Assembly (NCBI GenBank): GCA_034667405.1
Contig: JAXDJX010000018.1
Span: 1-64,000, forward strand
Length of the DNA: 64,000 nucleotides
DNA from: JANXVR01 sp034667405
GTDB lineage: Bacteria; Actinomycetota; UBA4738; HRBIN12
Direction: 5' to 3'
Part shown: piece after piece, positions 1 to 7,432 of the stretch
Position numbering within the stretch: position 1 is the stretch's first letter
How the letters are laid out: the number at the start of each line of letters is the position of its first letter
Notes under the pieces: generated by a model
Told to the model about the DNA's origin: nothing
Database searches by the model: none
What the model saw: only the letters and a program-made list of their open reading frames with translations
Made by a program: the position numbers and the translations under genes

Positions 1-39
1 GGCTCGGTGGTTCACCGGGCCGAGGGATCCTGAGCGGCG

Positions 40-45
40 TATCCT
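40..45 (+). promoter_or_regulatory. -10 element, leaderless candidate
   Basis: TATCCT lies 8 nt before the GTG at 54. No convincing -35 is visible. The spacing matches about 20 other genes in the window and suggests transcription starts at or next to the start codon. Confidence 0.4.
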
Positions 46-53
46 TACCGGTC

Positions 54-332
54 GTGAGGCCGTTCGACGCGCCGATCGAACCGGGCACGAAGCCCGGGTG
101 CGCCCTCTGCGGCCGCTCGACCTACGACCCCGACAAGCGCGGTGTGCCCTGGGTGCGGGCGGTGGCCGACGGCCGGCAGGTATTGATCTGCCCTGAGTGC
201 CAGCGGGAGCGGGCAGATTGGGCGGCGAGCCTGGACCGGTGCGAGGTCTGTGGTGGCACGCGCCTGAGTGCGATGCTCGGACAGATCGTTTGCCGTGCGT
301 GCGGCCACACTGCCGCGCAAGCGGGCGCTTAG
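54..332 (+). CDS. small zinc-ribbon protein of unknown function
   Basis: This 92-residue protein has four C-x2-C knuckles (Cys16/19, 46/49, 63/66, 80/83), enough for two structural zinc sites. The middle is basic with a conserved-looking W-x-R segment. No enzymatic motif is visible and I do not recognise the family; a nucleic-acid or protein-binding role is only inference. The GTG start is supported by a -10-like TATCCT 8 nt upstream. The stop codon TAG (330-332) lies inside the acceptor/D-arm region of the following tRNA-Val gene, so the two genes overlap by 10 nt. Confidence 0.7.
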   Translation: MRPFDAPIEPGTKPGCALCGRSTYDPDKRGVPWVRAVADGRQVLICPECQRERADWAASLDRCEVCGGTRLSAMLGQIVCRACGHTAAQAGA

Positions 333-398
333 CTCAGTTGGTAGAGCGTCGCCCTTACAAGGCGAAGGTCGGGGGTTCGAGACCCTCAGCGCCCACCA
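323..398 (+). tRNA. tRNA-Val (anticodon UAC)
   Basis: A complete cloverleaf can be drawn. The 7-bp acceptor stem is GGGCGCT (323-329) with AGCGCCC (388-394), followed by discriminator A395 and an encoded CCA (396-398). The anticodon stem TCGCC/GGCGA encloses loop CTTACAA, anticodon TAC (357 is its central A), reading valine codons. The T-arm carries TTCGAGA. The 3' half (349-397) is repeated exactly at 1704-1752, the usual sign of an integration site in a tRNA gene. Its first 10 nt overlap the end of the upstream coding sequence. Confidence 0.96.
349..397 (+). repeat. 49-bp direct repeat, left copy (att-like, tRNA-Val 3' half)
   Basis: Identical over 49 nt to 1704-1752. It covers the anticodon arm, variable loop, T-arm and 3' acceptor strand of the intact tRNA-Val. 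Identity stops after ACC; this copy continues with A, giving an encoded CCA, whereas the right copy continues with G. Such repeats form when a tyrosine recombinase integrates an element at a tRNA 3' end. Confidence 0.93.
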
Positions 399-458
399 GT
401 ATTCTGTCGTGTTCTGAAGCACTCGACGAACTGGCGGCTGGACTGGGGGAGGCGCCAA

Positions 459-683
459 GTGGAGCACGACGAGAGAGAGGCTCTTTGGAAGAACGTTCGA
501 GCGGCTTCCGCTGATCTGAATGCCGCCACGGCCAAACTCCTTTCCAGTCCTGGCGATATCTCGAACGAGCTGCGAACTTACCTCTCAGATCAGGAATTCG
601 ACGGAACAGCACTAGAGGTCCTTCGCAGCAGCACACTCTCAACTATTGCAGAACGACTCGATGGGATAGTCAGGATCTACTAG
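459..683 (+). CDS. hypothetical protein inside the tRNA-Val element
   Basis: This 74-residue acidic protein is probably helical, with no signal peptide, membrane segment or recognised motif. The GTG start at 459 follows a purine-rich GGGGGAGG (444-451) at a suitable distance. It begins 61 nt after the tRNA and is followed 35 nt later by a second small gene on the same strand. Its base composition looks more A+T-rich than the chromosome around it. Small acidic orphan proteins in islands are often immunity or anti-defence factors, but nothing in this sequence proves that. Confidence 0.5.
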   Translation: MEHDEREALWKNVRAASADLNAATAKLLSSPGDISNELRTYLSDQEFDGTALEVLRSSTLSTIAERLDGIVRIY

Positions 684-718
684 AGGGCCCTGATCGGCAT
701 AAGGGTAGGGCGCTGCAG

Positions 719-1027
719 GTGATTCAGATGCTATTCGCCTACGGCGAGCCGCCGGGACGCTGGCTCGCCGACCACCTACCGACTGTCGCCGATCAGTGGC
801 TAGCGGAGGATCCAGACGACGATATGGGCGTGATGAGCCTGGCAGCTCTGGCTCACCTGTTCGCGCCAGACTCCCTGTTCGTCGTCATCGACCGTGCGCG
901 GGCAAGCTCCCATGAAGAAGTGCGGGAAGCGGGCGAATGGTTGAGCGCCGAGACCTCAGCTCTTCAATCCTTGGACGGGTGGCGATCGCCATCGGAGCTA
1001 ATGGAGCGTCGCTCAACGGAGGGTTAA
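719..1027 (+). CDS. hypothetical protein inside the tRNA-Val element
   Basis: This 102-residue acidic protein begins with GTG at 719 (an in-frame ATG at 728 is the alternative), preceded by AGGGTAGGG at 702-710. It has an acidic stretch (E-D-P-D-D-D-M) near residue 31 and reads as alpha-helical. It has no recognised domain, signal peptide or membrane segment. It is the second of three same-strand genes between the direct repeats. Function unknown; an immunity-type or regulatory role would be speculation. Confidence 0.5.
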   Translation: MIQMLFAYGEPPGRWLADHLPTVADQWLAEDPDDDMGVMSLAALAHLFAPDSLFVVIDRARASSHEEVREAGEWLSAETSALQSLDGWRSPSELMERRSTEG

Positions 1028-1052
1028 GTCGGGATAACTCAGGGCCCACGAC

Positions 1053-1058
1053 TAAACT
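1053..1058 (+). promoter_or_regulatory. -10 element, leaderless candidate
   Basis: TAAACT ends 7 nt before the GTG at 1066, the same geometry as many chromosomal genes in the window. It supports 1066 as the real start of the frameshifted third gene of the element. Confidence 0.4.
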
Positions 1059-1065
1059 CGTCGAC

Positions 1066-1580
1066 GTGACGACGGGGCGAACAACTATCGAGAGGGTGTT
1101 GTCGGATCCCCCGGCCATGCCGGTCGGCGATCCGTATGTCGACATGTTTGGAGATCCAGAGGTACTCTTCGATGCGAGCCTGCTTGATGTGCGTTTGAGG
1201 TCGCTCACAACATGGCCTGGCTCTTGTTCAATTGCGCCGGGCTGAATTCGTTCAGGTTCGCCGACACCACGTTGCTGAGGTTCGAACGGGTAAATGAGTT
1301 GACGTGGGAAACCGACATCAATACATCGTGGCCAGGTGGCGACTACAACTATCCCGTCGCCGACACGCGTCCCACCGGCACTCCGGGGGACATCCGCTTC
1401 GAAGTGGCAGCGATCTCGGGCGGTCTCGAAATCGCCGCCGCTTCTTGCAGTGCCTACGTCGGCCGAGCCATTCAGCCTTCGCCGGACAACACTCCGAGCG
1501 GTTGGCAGTCACCACGACAGAGGTGGGACTCTGAGTTCGAGTTGATGTTCTCGGTGAGCGCGACGACGCCGCTGGCGTGA
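1066..1580 (+). pseudogene. frameshifted hypothetical gene in the tRNA-Val element
   Basis: Two adjacent frames look like one gene broken by a one-base shift. From GTG 1066 the first frame reads sensibly to about 1190 and would stop at 1245. The frame that ends at 1580 is open from 1188, and read upstream of its first ATG (1212) it continues as F-E-V-A-H-N-M-A-W-L-L-F-N, a plausible protein core. Joining the frames near 1188-1196 gives about 171 residues; the span is one base short of a multiple of three. The C-terminal part is rich in beta-prone segments with a Trp-Pro-Gly-Gly motif. Family not recognised. It may be a genuine mutation or a sequencing error. Confidence 0.5.
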
Positions 1581-1886
1581 GAATTCTGGGGTCGCTCGTT
1601 CTGCATCACATCTGCATCACGAGCCGGTTCCACCCCGAGGTACTGAGAGGGACTCACAGGCACTGAATTCTTGCAGCTCAAGTCTCTGACCTGCGGGTTC
1701 GGTTCGCCCTTACAAGGCGAAGGTCGGGGGTTCGAGACCCTCAGCGCCCACCGGTGGTCCTGGGGCTTCACCGACACCTGCGACCTCCGCCCGCGACGAT
1801 CGGGTCAGCAAGACCGACCCGCGCGAACGGAGACCTCTGACACCAAAACGACGACGAGAGCTGCACAGTCGTCGGGGATGGTAGGT
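1581..1886. other. intergenic stretch holding the right repeat
   Basis: These 306 nt contain the right copy of the 49-bp repeat (1704-1752) and otherwise no gene I can support. The part after the repeat (1753-1886) should be original chromosome. It shows only a weak 5-bp hairpin (GGGTC/GACCC near 1802-1820) and no T-run, so I do not call a terminator. Confidence 0.5.
1704..1752 (+). repeat. 49-bp direct repeat, right copy (displaced tRNA-Val 3' end)
   Basis: Exact copy of 349-397. There is no 5' half of a tRNA in front of it, so it cannot fold as a tRNA. It ends in ACCG rather than ACCA. In the standard model of integration this is the displaced 3' end of the original host gene, the intact tRNA having been rebuilt by the incoming copy. 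Confidence 0.93.
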
Positions 1887-2339
1887 CTAGATGCGCTTGC
1901 TCATGGCAACTTCGTTTTCCTCAAAGCCGAGCGATCGGTAGAGGTTACGGGCGACGTCGTTGCGGGCTCCGACGTGCAGGGTGATGCGCGTTAGTCCCCG
2001 TCTTCGCGCCTCTTCCTCGGTGAAGACCATCGCTGCCTTGCCGTATCCACGGCCGCGGAAGGGCTCATCTACGTCGATGTCGTATACGGTCAAGGTCGGC
2101 TCATAGGCGTCGGGACGCTCGACCAGCCACAGGTGGCCCACCGGTTCGCCTTCGACCTCCATCACGAACACAGAGTGTCCGGCGGGCCGATGTCCGTCGA
2201 TCTCCTCGACCGCTTGCCTGCTCGCGCCTTCTGCCGACATCCCGTAGTCACGGACCAGATCTTGCGCGTACTCCTCCCTCAACAGCGGCAGCCAAGCGGC
2301 GAACTCTTCGTCCTGAATCGGCCGCATCTGCGTTGCCAC
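1887..2339 (-). CDS. GNAT-family N-acetyltransferase
   Basis: This 150-residue single-domain protein transfers an acetyl group from acetyl-CoA to an unidentified amine. The acetyl-CoA pyrophosphate-binding motif A is clear (R95-G-R-G-Y-G100 followed by K-A), after a beta strand V-Y-D-I-D-V. Motif B follows with A-R-N-L-Y-R-S-L-G-F (130-139), the usual end of the GNAT fold. The GTG start at 2339 is supported by TAGACT 6 nt upstream and no Shine-Dalgarno sequence. It is monocistronic, and its neighbours give no clue to the substrate. Confidence 0.88.
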   Translation of the reverse strand: MATQMRPIQDEEFAAWLPLLREEYAQDLVRDYGMSAEGASRQAVEEIDGHRPAGHSVFVMEVEGEPVGHLWLVERPDAYEPTLTVYDIDVDEPFRGRGYGKAAMVFTEEEARRRGLTRITLHVGARNDVARNLYRSLGFEENEVAMSKRI

Positions 2340-2345
2340 GCCACG

Positions 2346-2351
2346 AGTCTA
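2346..2351 (-). promoter_or_regulatory. -10 element, leaderless candidate
   Basis: TAGACT on the minus strand, 6 nt before the GTG at 2339. No -35 recognised. Confidence 0.45.
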
Positions 2352-2592
2352 GCGGGCCGATACCCCCGACCCTTCGATCACTCCGGCCGGCCTTCAACAG
2401 CTGAGCTGATCAGTAGACCCAGTAGTGGTTACCCTCACGTGAGTCTGCTCCTCACCCATGCTGCGCAGGCTGATTCCCTCGAATAGGCAAGCGACCTAGG
2501 TCGGCAGGCTCTTCGCCTTCAGACCACCAGACGGATGCGCCGATGCCGCCACCCGTCTACCGTGGGTGGACCGAACGGAAGGACCCCCCTCC

Positions 2593-2805
2593 ATGCCTCC
2601 CGAGAACACCGACGAACTCGAGCCTGTGCTCGTGGACACCTTTCCCGACAACTCCGGCCTGCGGAATCTGCTTCCGGATGAGGTCGTGGTGGACGTTTCG
2701 ATCGTGGACGAACTCCGCGCGGCGATGGTGGAGCGCGAGAAGGCCGAAACGATTGTAGATCTTCGCGATGGCAAGAGGCGCAAACACTCACGCCGTCGCA
2801 AATAG
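2593..2805 (+). CDS. short hypothetical protein with basic tail
   Basis: This 70-residue protein has an acidic N-terminal half and a strongly basic C-terminus (K-R-R-K-H-S-R-R-R-K) that could contact nucleic acid. The start at ATG 2593 is preferred because GGAAGGA (2577-2583) lies 9 nt upstream; a possible -10 TACCGT is at 2558-2563. A start 27 nt earlier has no such signal. No known domain. It is followed by the secreted propeller gene on the same strand, which has its own ribosome site. Confidence 0.55.
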   Translation: MPPENTDELEPVLVDTFPDNSGLRNLLPDEVVVDVSIVDELRAAMVEREKAETIVDLRDGKRRKHSRRRK

Positions 2806-2880
2806 GCGTCTGCTGGTCGTCTTGCGTTCCAACGGCATCGGCCGCGATAATCCGGACCCGAGGTCGAAAGGAACCGGCCC

Positions 2881-4311
2881 ATGAGTCGCCCCCCGAACGC
2901 GCGTTGCACCGTGATCCTCCTTGCATCGACGTTGTTGATCCTCGCGTCCGATGTCTCTGCCCGTGCCGGCGGCTCTCTCCTACGCACCCCCGGTTCCAGG
3001 CAGTGGGTGCAGCGCTACAACGCTCCGGGAGACGGGATCGATGAAGCCCTCGCGGTGGGGGTGAGCCCCGACGGGTCTCGGGTGTTCGTCACGGGGGACA
3101 GTCACCAGCCCAACACCAACTTCAGCGATTCCGTCACGGCGGCGTACGACGCCTCGACCGGCGTCCGGCTCTGGTTGCAGCGCTACAACGGCCCCGGGAA
3201 GGCGATGGACGACGGTCTTGCCGTGGGGGTGAGCCCCGATGGGACGGCGGTTTTCGTCACGGGTTCGAGCGACGGATCGACCTCGGATGACTACGTCACG
3301 CTCGCCTACGACGCCGCGACCGGGGCGCCGCTGTGGACGAAGCGATACAACGGGCCAGCCGGCGGGGACGACCTCGCGAACTCCCTCGGGGTCAGCCCTG
3401 ACGGCACGACGGTGTTCGTGACCGGGTGGAGCTTCACGTCAACGACCAACGCCAGCGACTACGTCACCGTTGCCTACGACACATCCACGGGGGACAAGGT
3501 GTGGGTCGGGCGCTACAACGGACCGGGCAACGGCTATGACCACGCTCTTGCGCTTGGCGTGAGTCCCGATGGGGCTGCGGTGTTCGTAACGGGTTCGGCC
3601 CCGAGCGCGAACGGCGATCAGGACTACGCCACCGCGGCGTTCGACGCTGCGACGGGCGCCCCGCTCTGGGCGACGCGGTACGACGATCCGGGCCACGGGG
3701 ACGATATCGGTCATGACGTGGCCGTAAGCCCGGACTCGTCAGTGCTGTACGTGACGGGTGCAAGCCATGGGGCCTCGGGTGGCAAGGACTACGCCACGGT
3801 GGCATACGACGCGGTAACCGGCGCACCGCGATGGGTGCGCCGCTACACGGGAACTGGTGGCTCAGATGTCGCCACATCCGTGGACGTGAGTCCCGATGGA
3901 TCCGAGTTGTTCGTCACGGGAGGAAGTGTCGGATCGACCAGTGGCACCGACTACGCGACCGTGGCCTACGACGCCGCCACCGGCACCGTGGCGTGGACGC
4001 GGCGATACAACGGTCCTGGGAACGCGTTCGATAGGGGTGCGTGGGTCGCGGTGAGTCCCGATACGTCCGATGTGTTCATCACTGGCCGAAGCGTCGGAGC
4101 GACCAGTGGACAGGACATCGCCACGGTGGGCTACGACGGCTCGACCGGAGCGACGCTCTGGGCCAGGCGATACAACGGCCCTGCGAACTCCTACGACATC
4201 GGATACGCGCTCGCCTCGAGCCCCGACGGATCGCAGTTGTTCGTGGCAGGTTCGAGCGTCGGATCCACGAGCTCTTGGGATTTCGTCGCGCTGGCGTACA
4301 GCCTCCACTGA
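2881..4311 (+). CDS. secreted eight-repeat beta-propeller protein
   Basis: This 476-residue protein starts with a signal peptide (hydrophobic residues about 11-24, likely cleavage after A-R-A near 29). The rest is eight tandem repeats of about 55 residues, each opening with W-x-x-R-Y-N-G-P (first Tyr near 46, then roughly every 55) and carrying V-S-P-D-G and V-F-V-T-G strands and an A-Y-D-A-x-T-G-A turn. These are hallmarks of SBBP/PQQ-type bladed propellers, so an eight-bladed propeller is likely. No enzymatic residues stand out; a binding or surface role is inferred. An AAAGGA site precedes the ATG. Confidence 0.82.
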   Translation: MSRPPNARCTVILLASTLLILASDVSARAGGSLLRTPGSRQWVQRYNAPGDGIDEALAVGVSPDGSRVFVTGDSHQPNTNFSDSVTAAYDASTGVRLWLQRYNGPGKAMDDGLAVGVSPDGTAVFVTGSSDGSTSDDYVTLAYDAATGAPLWTKRYNGPAGGDDLANSLGVSPDGTTVFVTGWSFTSTTNASDYVTVAYDTSTGDKVWVGRYNGPGNGYDHALALGVSPDGAAVFVTGSAPSANGDQDYATAAFDAATGAPLWATRYDDPGHGDDIGHDVAVSPDSSVLYVTGASHGASGGKDYATVAYDAVTGAPRWVRRYTGTGGSDVATSVDVSPDGSELFVTGGSVGSTSGTDYATVAYDAATGTVAWTRRYNGPGNAFDRGAWVAVSPDTSDVFITGRSVGATSGQDIATVGYDGSTGATLWARRYNGPANSYDIGYALASSPDGSQLFVAGSSVGSTSSWDFVALAYSLH

Positions 4312-4343
4312 TCGCCACGCTTCGGCCGAGCCCCTGCGTCCGA

Positions 4344-4349
4344 TAGATT
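4344..4349 (+). promoter_or_regulatory. -10 element, leaderless candidate
   Basis: TAGATT ends 6 nt before the ATG at 4356. TTCGGC at 4321-4326 is a poor -35 at 17 nt spacing. Confidence 0.4.
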
Positions 4350-4355
4350 CGGGGG

Positions 4356-4988
4356 ATGGTCGAATGGTCGACGGTGGCCTCGCTCGCGACCGCGGGAGGA
4401 ACGCTCGTGCTGGCGCTCGCCACGTTCGCGTCGGTAAGGTCGGCGAATCGGGCTGCACGGGTTGCGGAATACTCGATGCAGATCGGGATCCGGCCACTGC
4501 TCATGCCCTCCCGTCTCGATGACGCACCTCAGAAGATCATGTGGGGCGATCAACATTGGGCGCGTCTCGACGGTGGCAGGGCGACCGTCGAGATGGCCGA
4601 CGATAACGTCTACCTGGCCATGTCCCTTCGGAACTCGGGCTCCGGGATCGCAGTGATCCATGGGTGGCACCTGGGATTGCACGACTTCCACGAAGTCCAC
4701 CCGCACGCGGATCCGGAGGAGTTCCGGCCGCAGAGCCGTGATCTCTACGTACCTGGGGGCGACGTCTCCTTCTGGCAAGGGGCCGTTCGCAGCCGCGACG
4801 ATCCCGAGCACGCCGCTCTCGTTGAGGCCGTGAACGCCCCGCGCTTGTTCCTGATCGAGCTGCTCTACACCGACCACGAAGGGGGCCAACGCACCATCGG
4901 CATGTTCTCGATCGCGCCCGTCGCGGAATCCAGATGGCTGTGTTCGATGGTCCGGCACTGGAACCTCGACCGCCCCGACCCTCGATAG
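4356..4988 (+). CDS. hypothetical protein with one N-terminal membrane helix
   Basis: This 210-residue protein has one hydrophobic helix at about residues 7-27 followed by basic residues (R-S-A-N-R-A-A-R), which suggests a membrane anchor. The rest (about 45-205) is soluble and beta-rich, with a strand pattern V-Y-L-A-M-S-L-R-N-S-G-S-G often seen in small membrane-tethered domains of unknown function. I do not recognise a catalytic motif. It lies between the propeller gene and the Rieske oxygenase on the same strand, with its own promoter-like hexamer. Confidence 0.65.
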   Translation: MVEWSTVASLATAGGTLVLALATFASVRSANRAARVAEYSMQIGIRPLLMPSRLDDAPQKIMWGDQHWARLDGGRATVEMADDNVYLAMSLRNSGSGIAVIHGWHLGLHDFHEVHPHADPEEFRPQSRDLYVPGGDVSFWQGAVRSRDDPEHAALVEAVNAPRLFLIELLYTDHEGGQRTIGMFSIAPVAESRWLCSMVRHWNLDRPDPR

Positions 4989-5075
4989 CGACCACGAGGC
5001 ACCGTCGCGACTTGACGCGGTGGCTCCCGGTCCTAGACGCTAGGGTGCCGAAGACCGATCGGAAGGAAGACGACC

Positions 5076-6203
5076 ATGCTCGAGGAGATCGTCCGCCCCG
5101 TAGGCATCCATCCGGGGCTCCCCGGCCGTGACTACCATTCGCCGGAGGTCTTCGAGCTCGAACAGGAACGCATCTTCTTGCGCGGCTGGTTCTGCGTGGG
5201 GCGTGAGGAGCAACTTGTCCAGCCCGGGGACTTCCTGACGGCGGATGTGGCCGGCGAATCGGTCATCTTGATGCGTGGGACGGATGGACTCGCTCGCGCG
5301 TTCGCGAACGTCTGCCGTCACCGCGGCACGAAGCTGCTCGAAGAACCCACGGGTCATCTCAAGAGCAATGCCGTGGTCTGTCCCTATCACTCATGGACGT
5401 ATGCGACCGATGGCCGGTTGATCGGCACGCCCAACGTGCATGCCGATGATGGGCTCGATCGGGATGCGTACGGTCTCCACGCGATCGCCCTGGAGTCGTG
5501 GGACGGGTTCCTCTTCCTGAACCTGAGTTCCAACCCCACTCCGCTCCGCGAGGGACTCGAGAAGGATCCCGATGAACCACTCGCATACGAGCGTTACCGC
5601 CTCGGCGAGTTACGGAGTGCACGGACCATCGTCTACGAGGTTGAAACGAACTGGAAGATCGTGGTGGACAACTACAACGAGTGCCTGCACTGCCCGAGCG
5701 TGCACCCAGAGCTCGTGAAGATCGTTCCGCTCTACCGCAAGGGGATCGTCCTGGACCCCACACGCGTGGACGGCGGCGTCACGCTTGCCGATGGTCTGTA
5801 CACGTTCACCATGGATGGCACGTCCACGCTGCCGCAGCTGCCGAACCTGGAGGAGATCGACCGGCGGACCTACTACGGCTACTCGGTCTTCCCGAACCTG
5901 CTGGTGAATCTCTTCTCCACCGGCGTCATGGCCTACACGTTGCTTCCCCGTTCCGCCTCGCACACTACCGTGATCTCCGACTACCTGTTCCGTCCGGAGA
6001 CGATCGAAGCCGATGACTTCGACCCGAGCGACATGGTCGACTTCCTCGATCTGGTCAGTCGACAGGACTGGGATGTGTGCGAACGAGCCCAGCGAGGCGT
6101 CGTCTCACGGTTCTTCGACCGCGGTGTCTATCCGCCGCAAGACGGCCTGCTCCATCGCTTCGCCGAGCGCTACGTCTCCGAACGAAACCGCCCTCTGCGA
6201 TAG
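5076..6203 (+). CDS. Rieske-type aromatic ring-hydroxylating oxygenase, alpha subunit
   Basis: This 375-residue protein has both halves of the family. The N-terminal Rieske domain has C80-x-H82 and C102-x2-H105 for a 2Fe-2S cluster. The C-terminal catalytic domain has the N-W-K / N-x2-E-x2-H-x4-H signature (Glu202, His205, His210) for mononuclear iron. It should add oxygen to, or demethylate, an unknown organic substrate using electrons from a separate reductase. No beta subunit, reductase or ferredoxin is adjacent, so the substrate cannot be predicted; one-component-type families also degrade quaternary amines. GGAAGGAAG at 5061-5069 sets the ATG; TAGGGT at 5041-5046 is a possible -10. Confidence 0.9.
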   Translation: MLEEIVRPVGIHPGLPGRDYHSPEVFELEQERIFLRGWFCVGREEQLVQPGDFLTADVAGESVILMRGTDGLARAFANVCRHRGTKLLEEPTGHLKSNAVVCPYHSWTYATDGRLIGTPNVHADDGLDRDAYGLHAIALESWDGFLFLNLSSNPTPLREGLEKDPDEPLAYERYRLGELRSARTIVYEVETNWKIVVDNYNECLHCPSVHPELVKIVPLYRKGIVLDPTRVDGGVTLADGLYTFTMDGTSTLPQLPNLEEIDRRTYYGYSVFPNLLVNLFSTGVMAYTLLPRSASHTTVISDYLFRPETIEADDFDPSDMVDFLDLVSRQDWDVCERAQRGVVSRFFDRGVYPPQDGLLHRFAERYVSERNRPLR

Positions 6204-6211
6204 ACGCCAGC

Positions 6212-6232
6212 GGCTCAGGGCGCGGTTGAGCC
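6212..6232 (+). terminator. weak hairpin between convergent genes
   Basis: GGCTCA (6212-6217) can pair with TGAGCC (6227-6232) around a 9-nt loop, just after the oxygenase stop and overlapping the last codons of the convergent membrane gene. There is no T-run, so terminator function is uncertain. Confidence 0.3.
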
Positions 6233-7309
6233 CTCGCGGGACCGATCGAGGAGCCTGAGGTAGTCGGCGCGCATCGCGAACGTCTCGCGCATCTGGTCCG
6301 TGATCTGCGTGACGAACTCATCGCGGTAGTTAGAGTCGACCACCATCGCCACCGCGTAGTAGAGGCCGCTGAACGCCGCCGTGCCCGAAGCCACGCGGAG
6401 CAGTTCCTGCGTCACCGACACCGAGGCGCCGAAGAGCGGCAGCGTGAAGAGTACGTGCGGGGTGTGTCCGACCCAGCTCCTGACGATGGGAAGGTCGACC
6501 AGCAGCGCGCCGAAGATCATGAAGAAGAGCCACACCGCGAGCGCGACGAACGCGATCTGTACCGCCTGGTTGACGAAGATCACCAGACCGACGTTCGTTC
6601 GCTGGCGGGCGGTCAACGGATGGCCCTGGCTCGCTTCCCGTTCGAGTTCGCGGACACCGGAGGGATTGCGGACCAGCAGGAATCCGGCGCCGAGCATCGC
6701 GAACAAGGCGATCGCGGCGATGAACTTCTGCCGCGAGGCGTTGCCGAACATCTGCCAGTACTCGTTGGCGAAGAACGTGACAAGCGCGAAGAACAGCAAG
6801 AGCGGAAGGGCGCGGACCAGCAGTGTCAGGGATGCGCGCAACTGCGTGGCGAACCTGGCACCCGCCCATCGAAGGATCGGCACCAATCCATAACCCACCA
6901 CCAGATAGAGCGCTACCAGGATGGCGACATTGCCCGCCATCGTTACCACGGCGCTCTTCCACTGGCCCCCGAACAGGAGCGGTTCGATCGCGGGAATCGC
7001 GATGAAGGTCGCGAGTTCGGACCGGCCGACCCTGCTCGGCCTCGAGAGGAATGGCCGTCCGCCGGATACGTTCAAGAGTCCGAAGGCCCCGAGCGAGATG
7101 GCAACCCCTCCGATGAAGAACAGCACGTTGACCCACCAGGGGTAGTCCAGGTTCAGCGCGTTGAAGATCTCCAAGACGAAGATCAGCGTGAGGAGGGGGA
7201 GCGCTCGCGTGAAGATGTCCTCGGCGGCCGAATAGTTCTCGATGAGGTTGGGCAATCCCGCTCGTCGGAACGCCTTCTCGTATTCGCCGATCGTGGTGTC
7301 TTTGCTCAC
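6215..7309 (-). CDS. multi-pass integral membrane protein of unknown function
   Basis: This protein of about 364 residues has roughly seven hydrophobic segments: L-L-T-L-I-F-V-L, V-N-V-L-F-F-I-G-G near residues 60-85, two near 115-145, one near 165-185, F-I-A-A-I-A-L-F-A near 200, and two after 245. A soluble N-terminus (about 40 residues) and C-terminus (about 50) flank them. No transporter signature is evident. GTG at 7309 is my preferred start; a TTG at 7321 would add four residues. It is convergent with the oxygenase gene (11-nt gap) and divergent from the fusion enzyme at 7433. Confidence 0.7.
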   Translation of the reverse strand: MSKDTTIGEYEKAFRRAGLPNLIENYSAAEDIFTRALPLLTLIFVLEIFNALNLDYPWWVNVLFFIGGVAISLGAFGLLNVSGGRPFLSRPSRVGRSELATFIAIPAIEPLLFGGQWKSAVVTMAGNVAILVALYLVVGYGLVPILRWAGARFATQLRASLTLLVRALPLLLFFALVTFFANEYWQMFGNASRQKFIAAIALFAMLGAGFLLVRNPSGVRELEREASQGHPLTARQRTNVGLVIFVNQAVQIAFVALAVWLFFMIFGALLVDLPIVRSWVGHTPHVLFTLPLFGASVSVTQELLRVASGTAAFSGLYYAVAMVVDSNYRDEFVTQITDQMRETFAMRADYLRLLDRSREGSTAP

Positions 7310-7419
7310 GGACGTATCCAACCACGCCCCGTCGCACGAACCCGTATAGGACGCCGTTCGTCATATCGGTCAGAAACACGGTCCGTACGCGCGAAGATGC
7401 GGCGACGGACATAGCCAGT

Positions 7420-7425
7420 TACCAT
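7420..7425 (+). promoter_or_regulatory. -10 element, leaderless candidate
   Basis: TACCAT ends 7 nt before the ATG at 7433. No -35 recognised. Confidence 0.4.
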
Positions 7426-7432
7426 CATCGGG

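Larger units (their letters stand above)
349..1752. mobile_element. putative tRNA-Val-integrated mini element or island remnant
   Basis: The segment is bounded by a perfect 49-bp direct repeat of the tRNA-Val 3' half (349-397 and 1704-1752). It holds only about 1.3 kb between the repeats: two intact small genes, one frameshifted gene and no integrase or excisionase. The DNA between the repeats looks more A+T-rich than its surroundings by eye. It is either a non-autonomous element mobilised in trans or what remains after internal deletion of a larger island. The boundaries are observed; the history is inferred. Confidence 0.75.

Noticed and set aside
1704..1752. A second tRNA-Val gene
   Set aside because: Only the 3' half is present; there is no 5' acceptor strand or D-arm, so it cannot fold as a tRNA.
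1753..1886. Terminator in the gap before the GNAT gene
   Set aside because: Only a 5-bp stem with no T-tract is visible.
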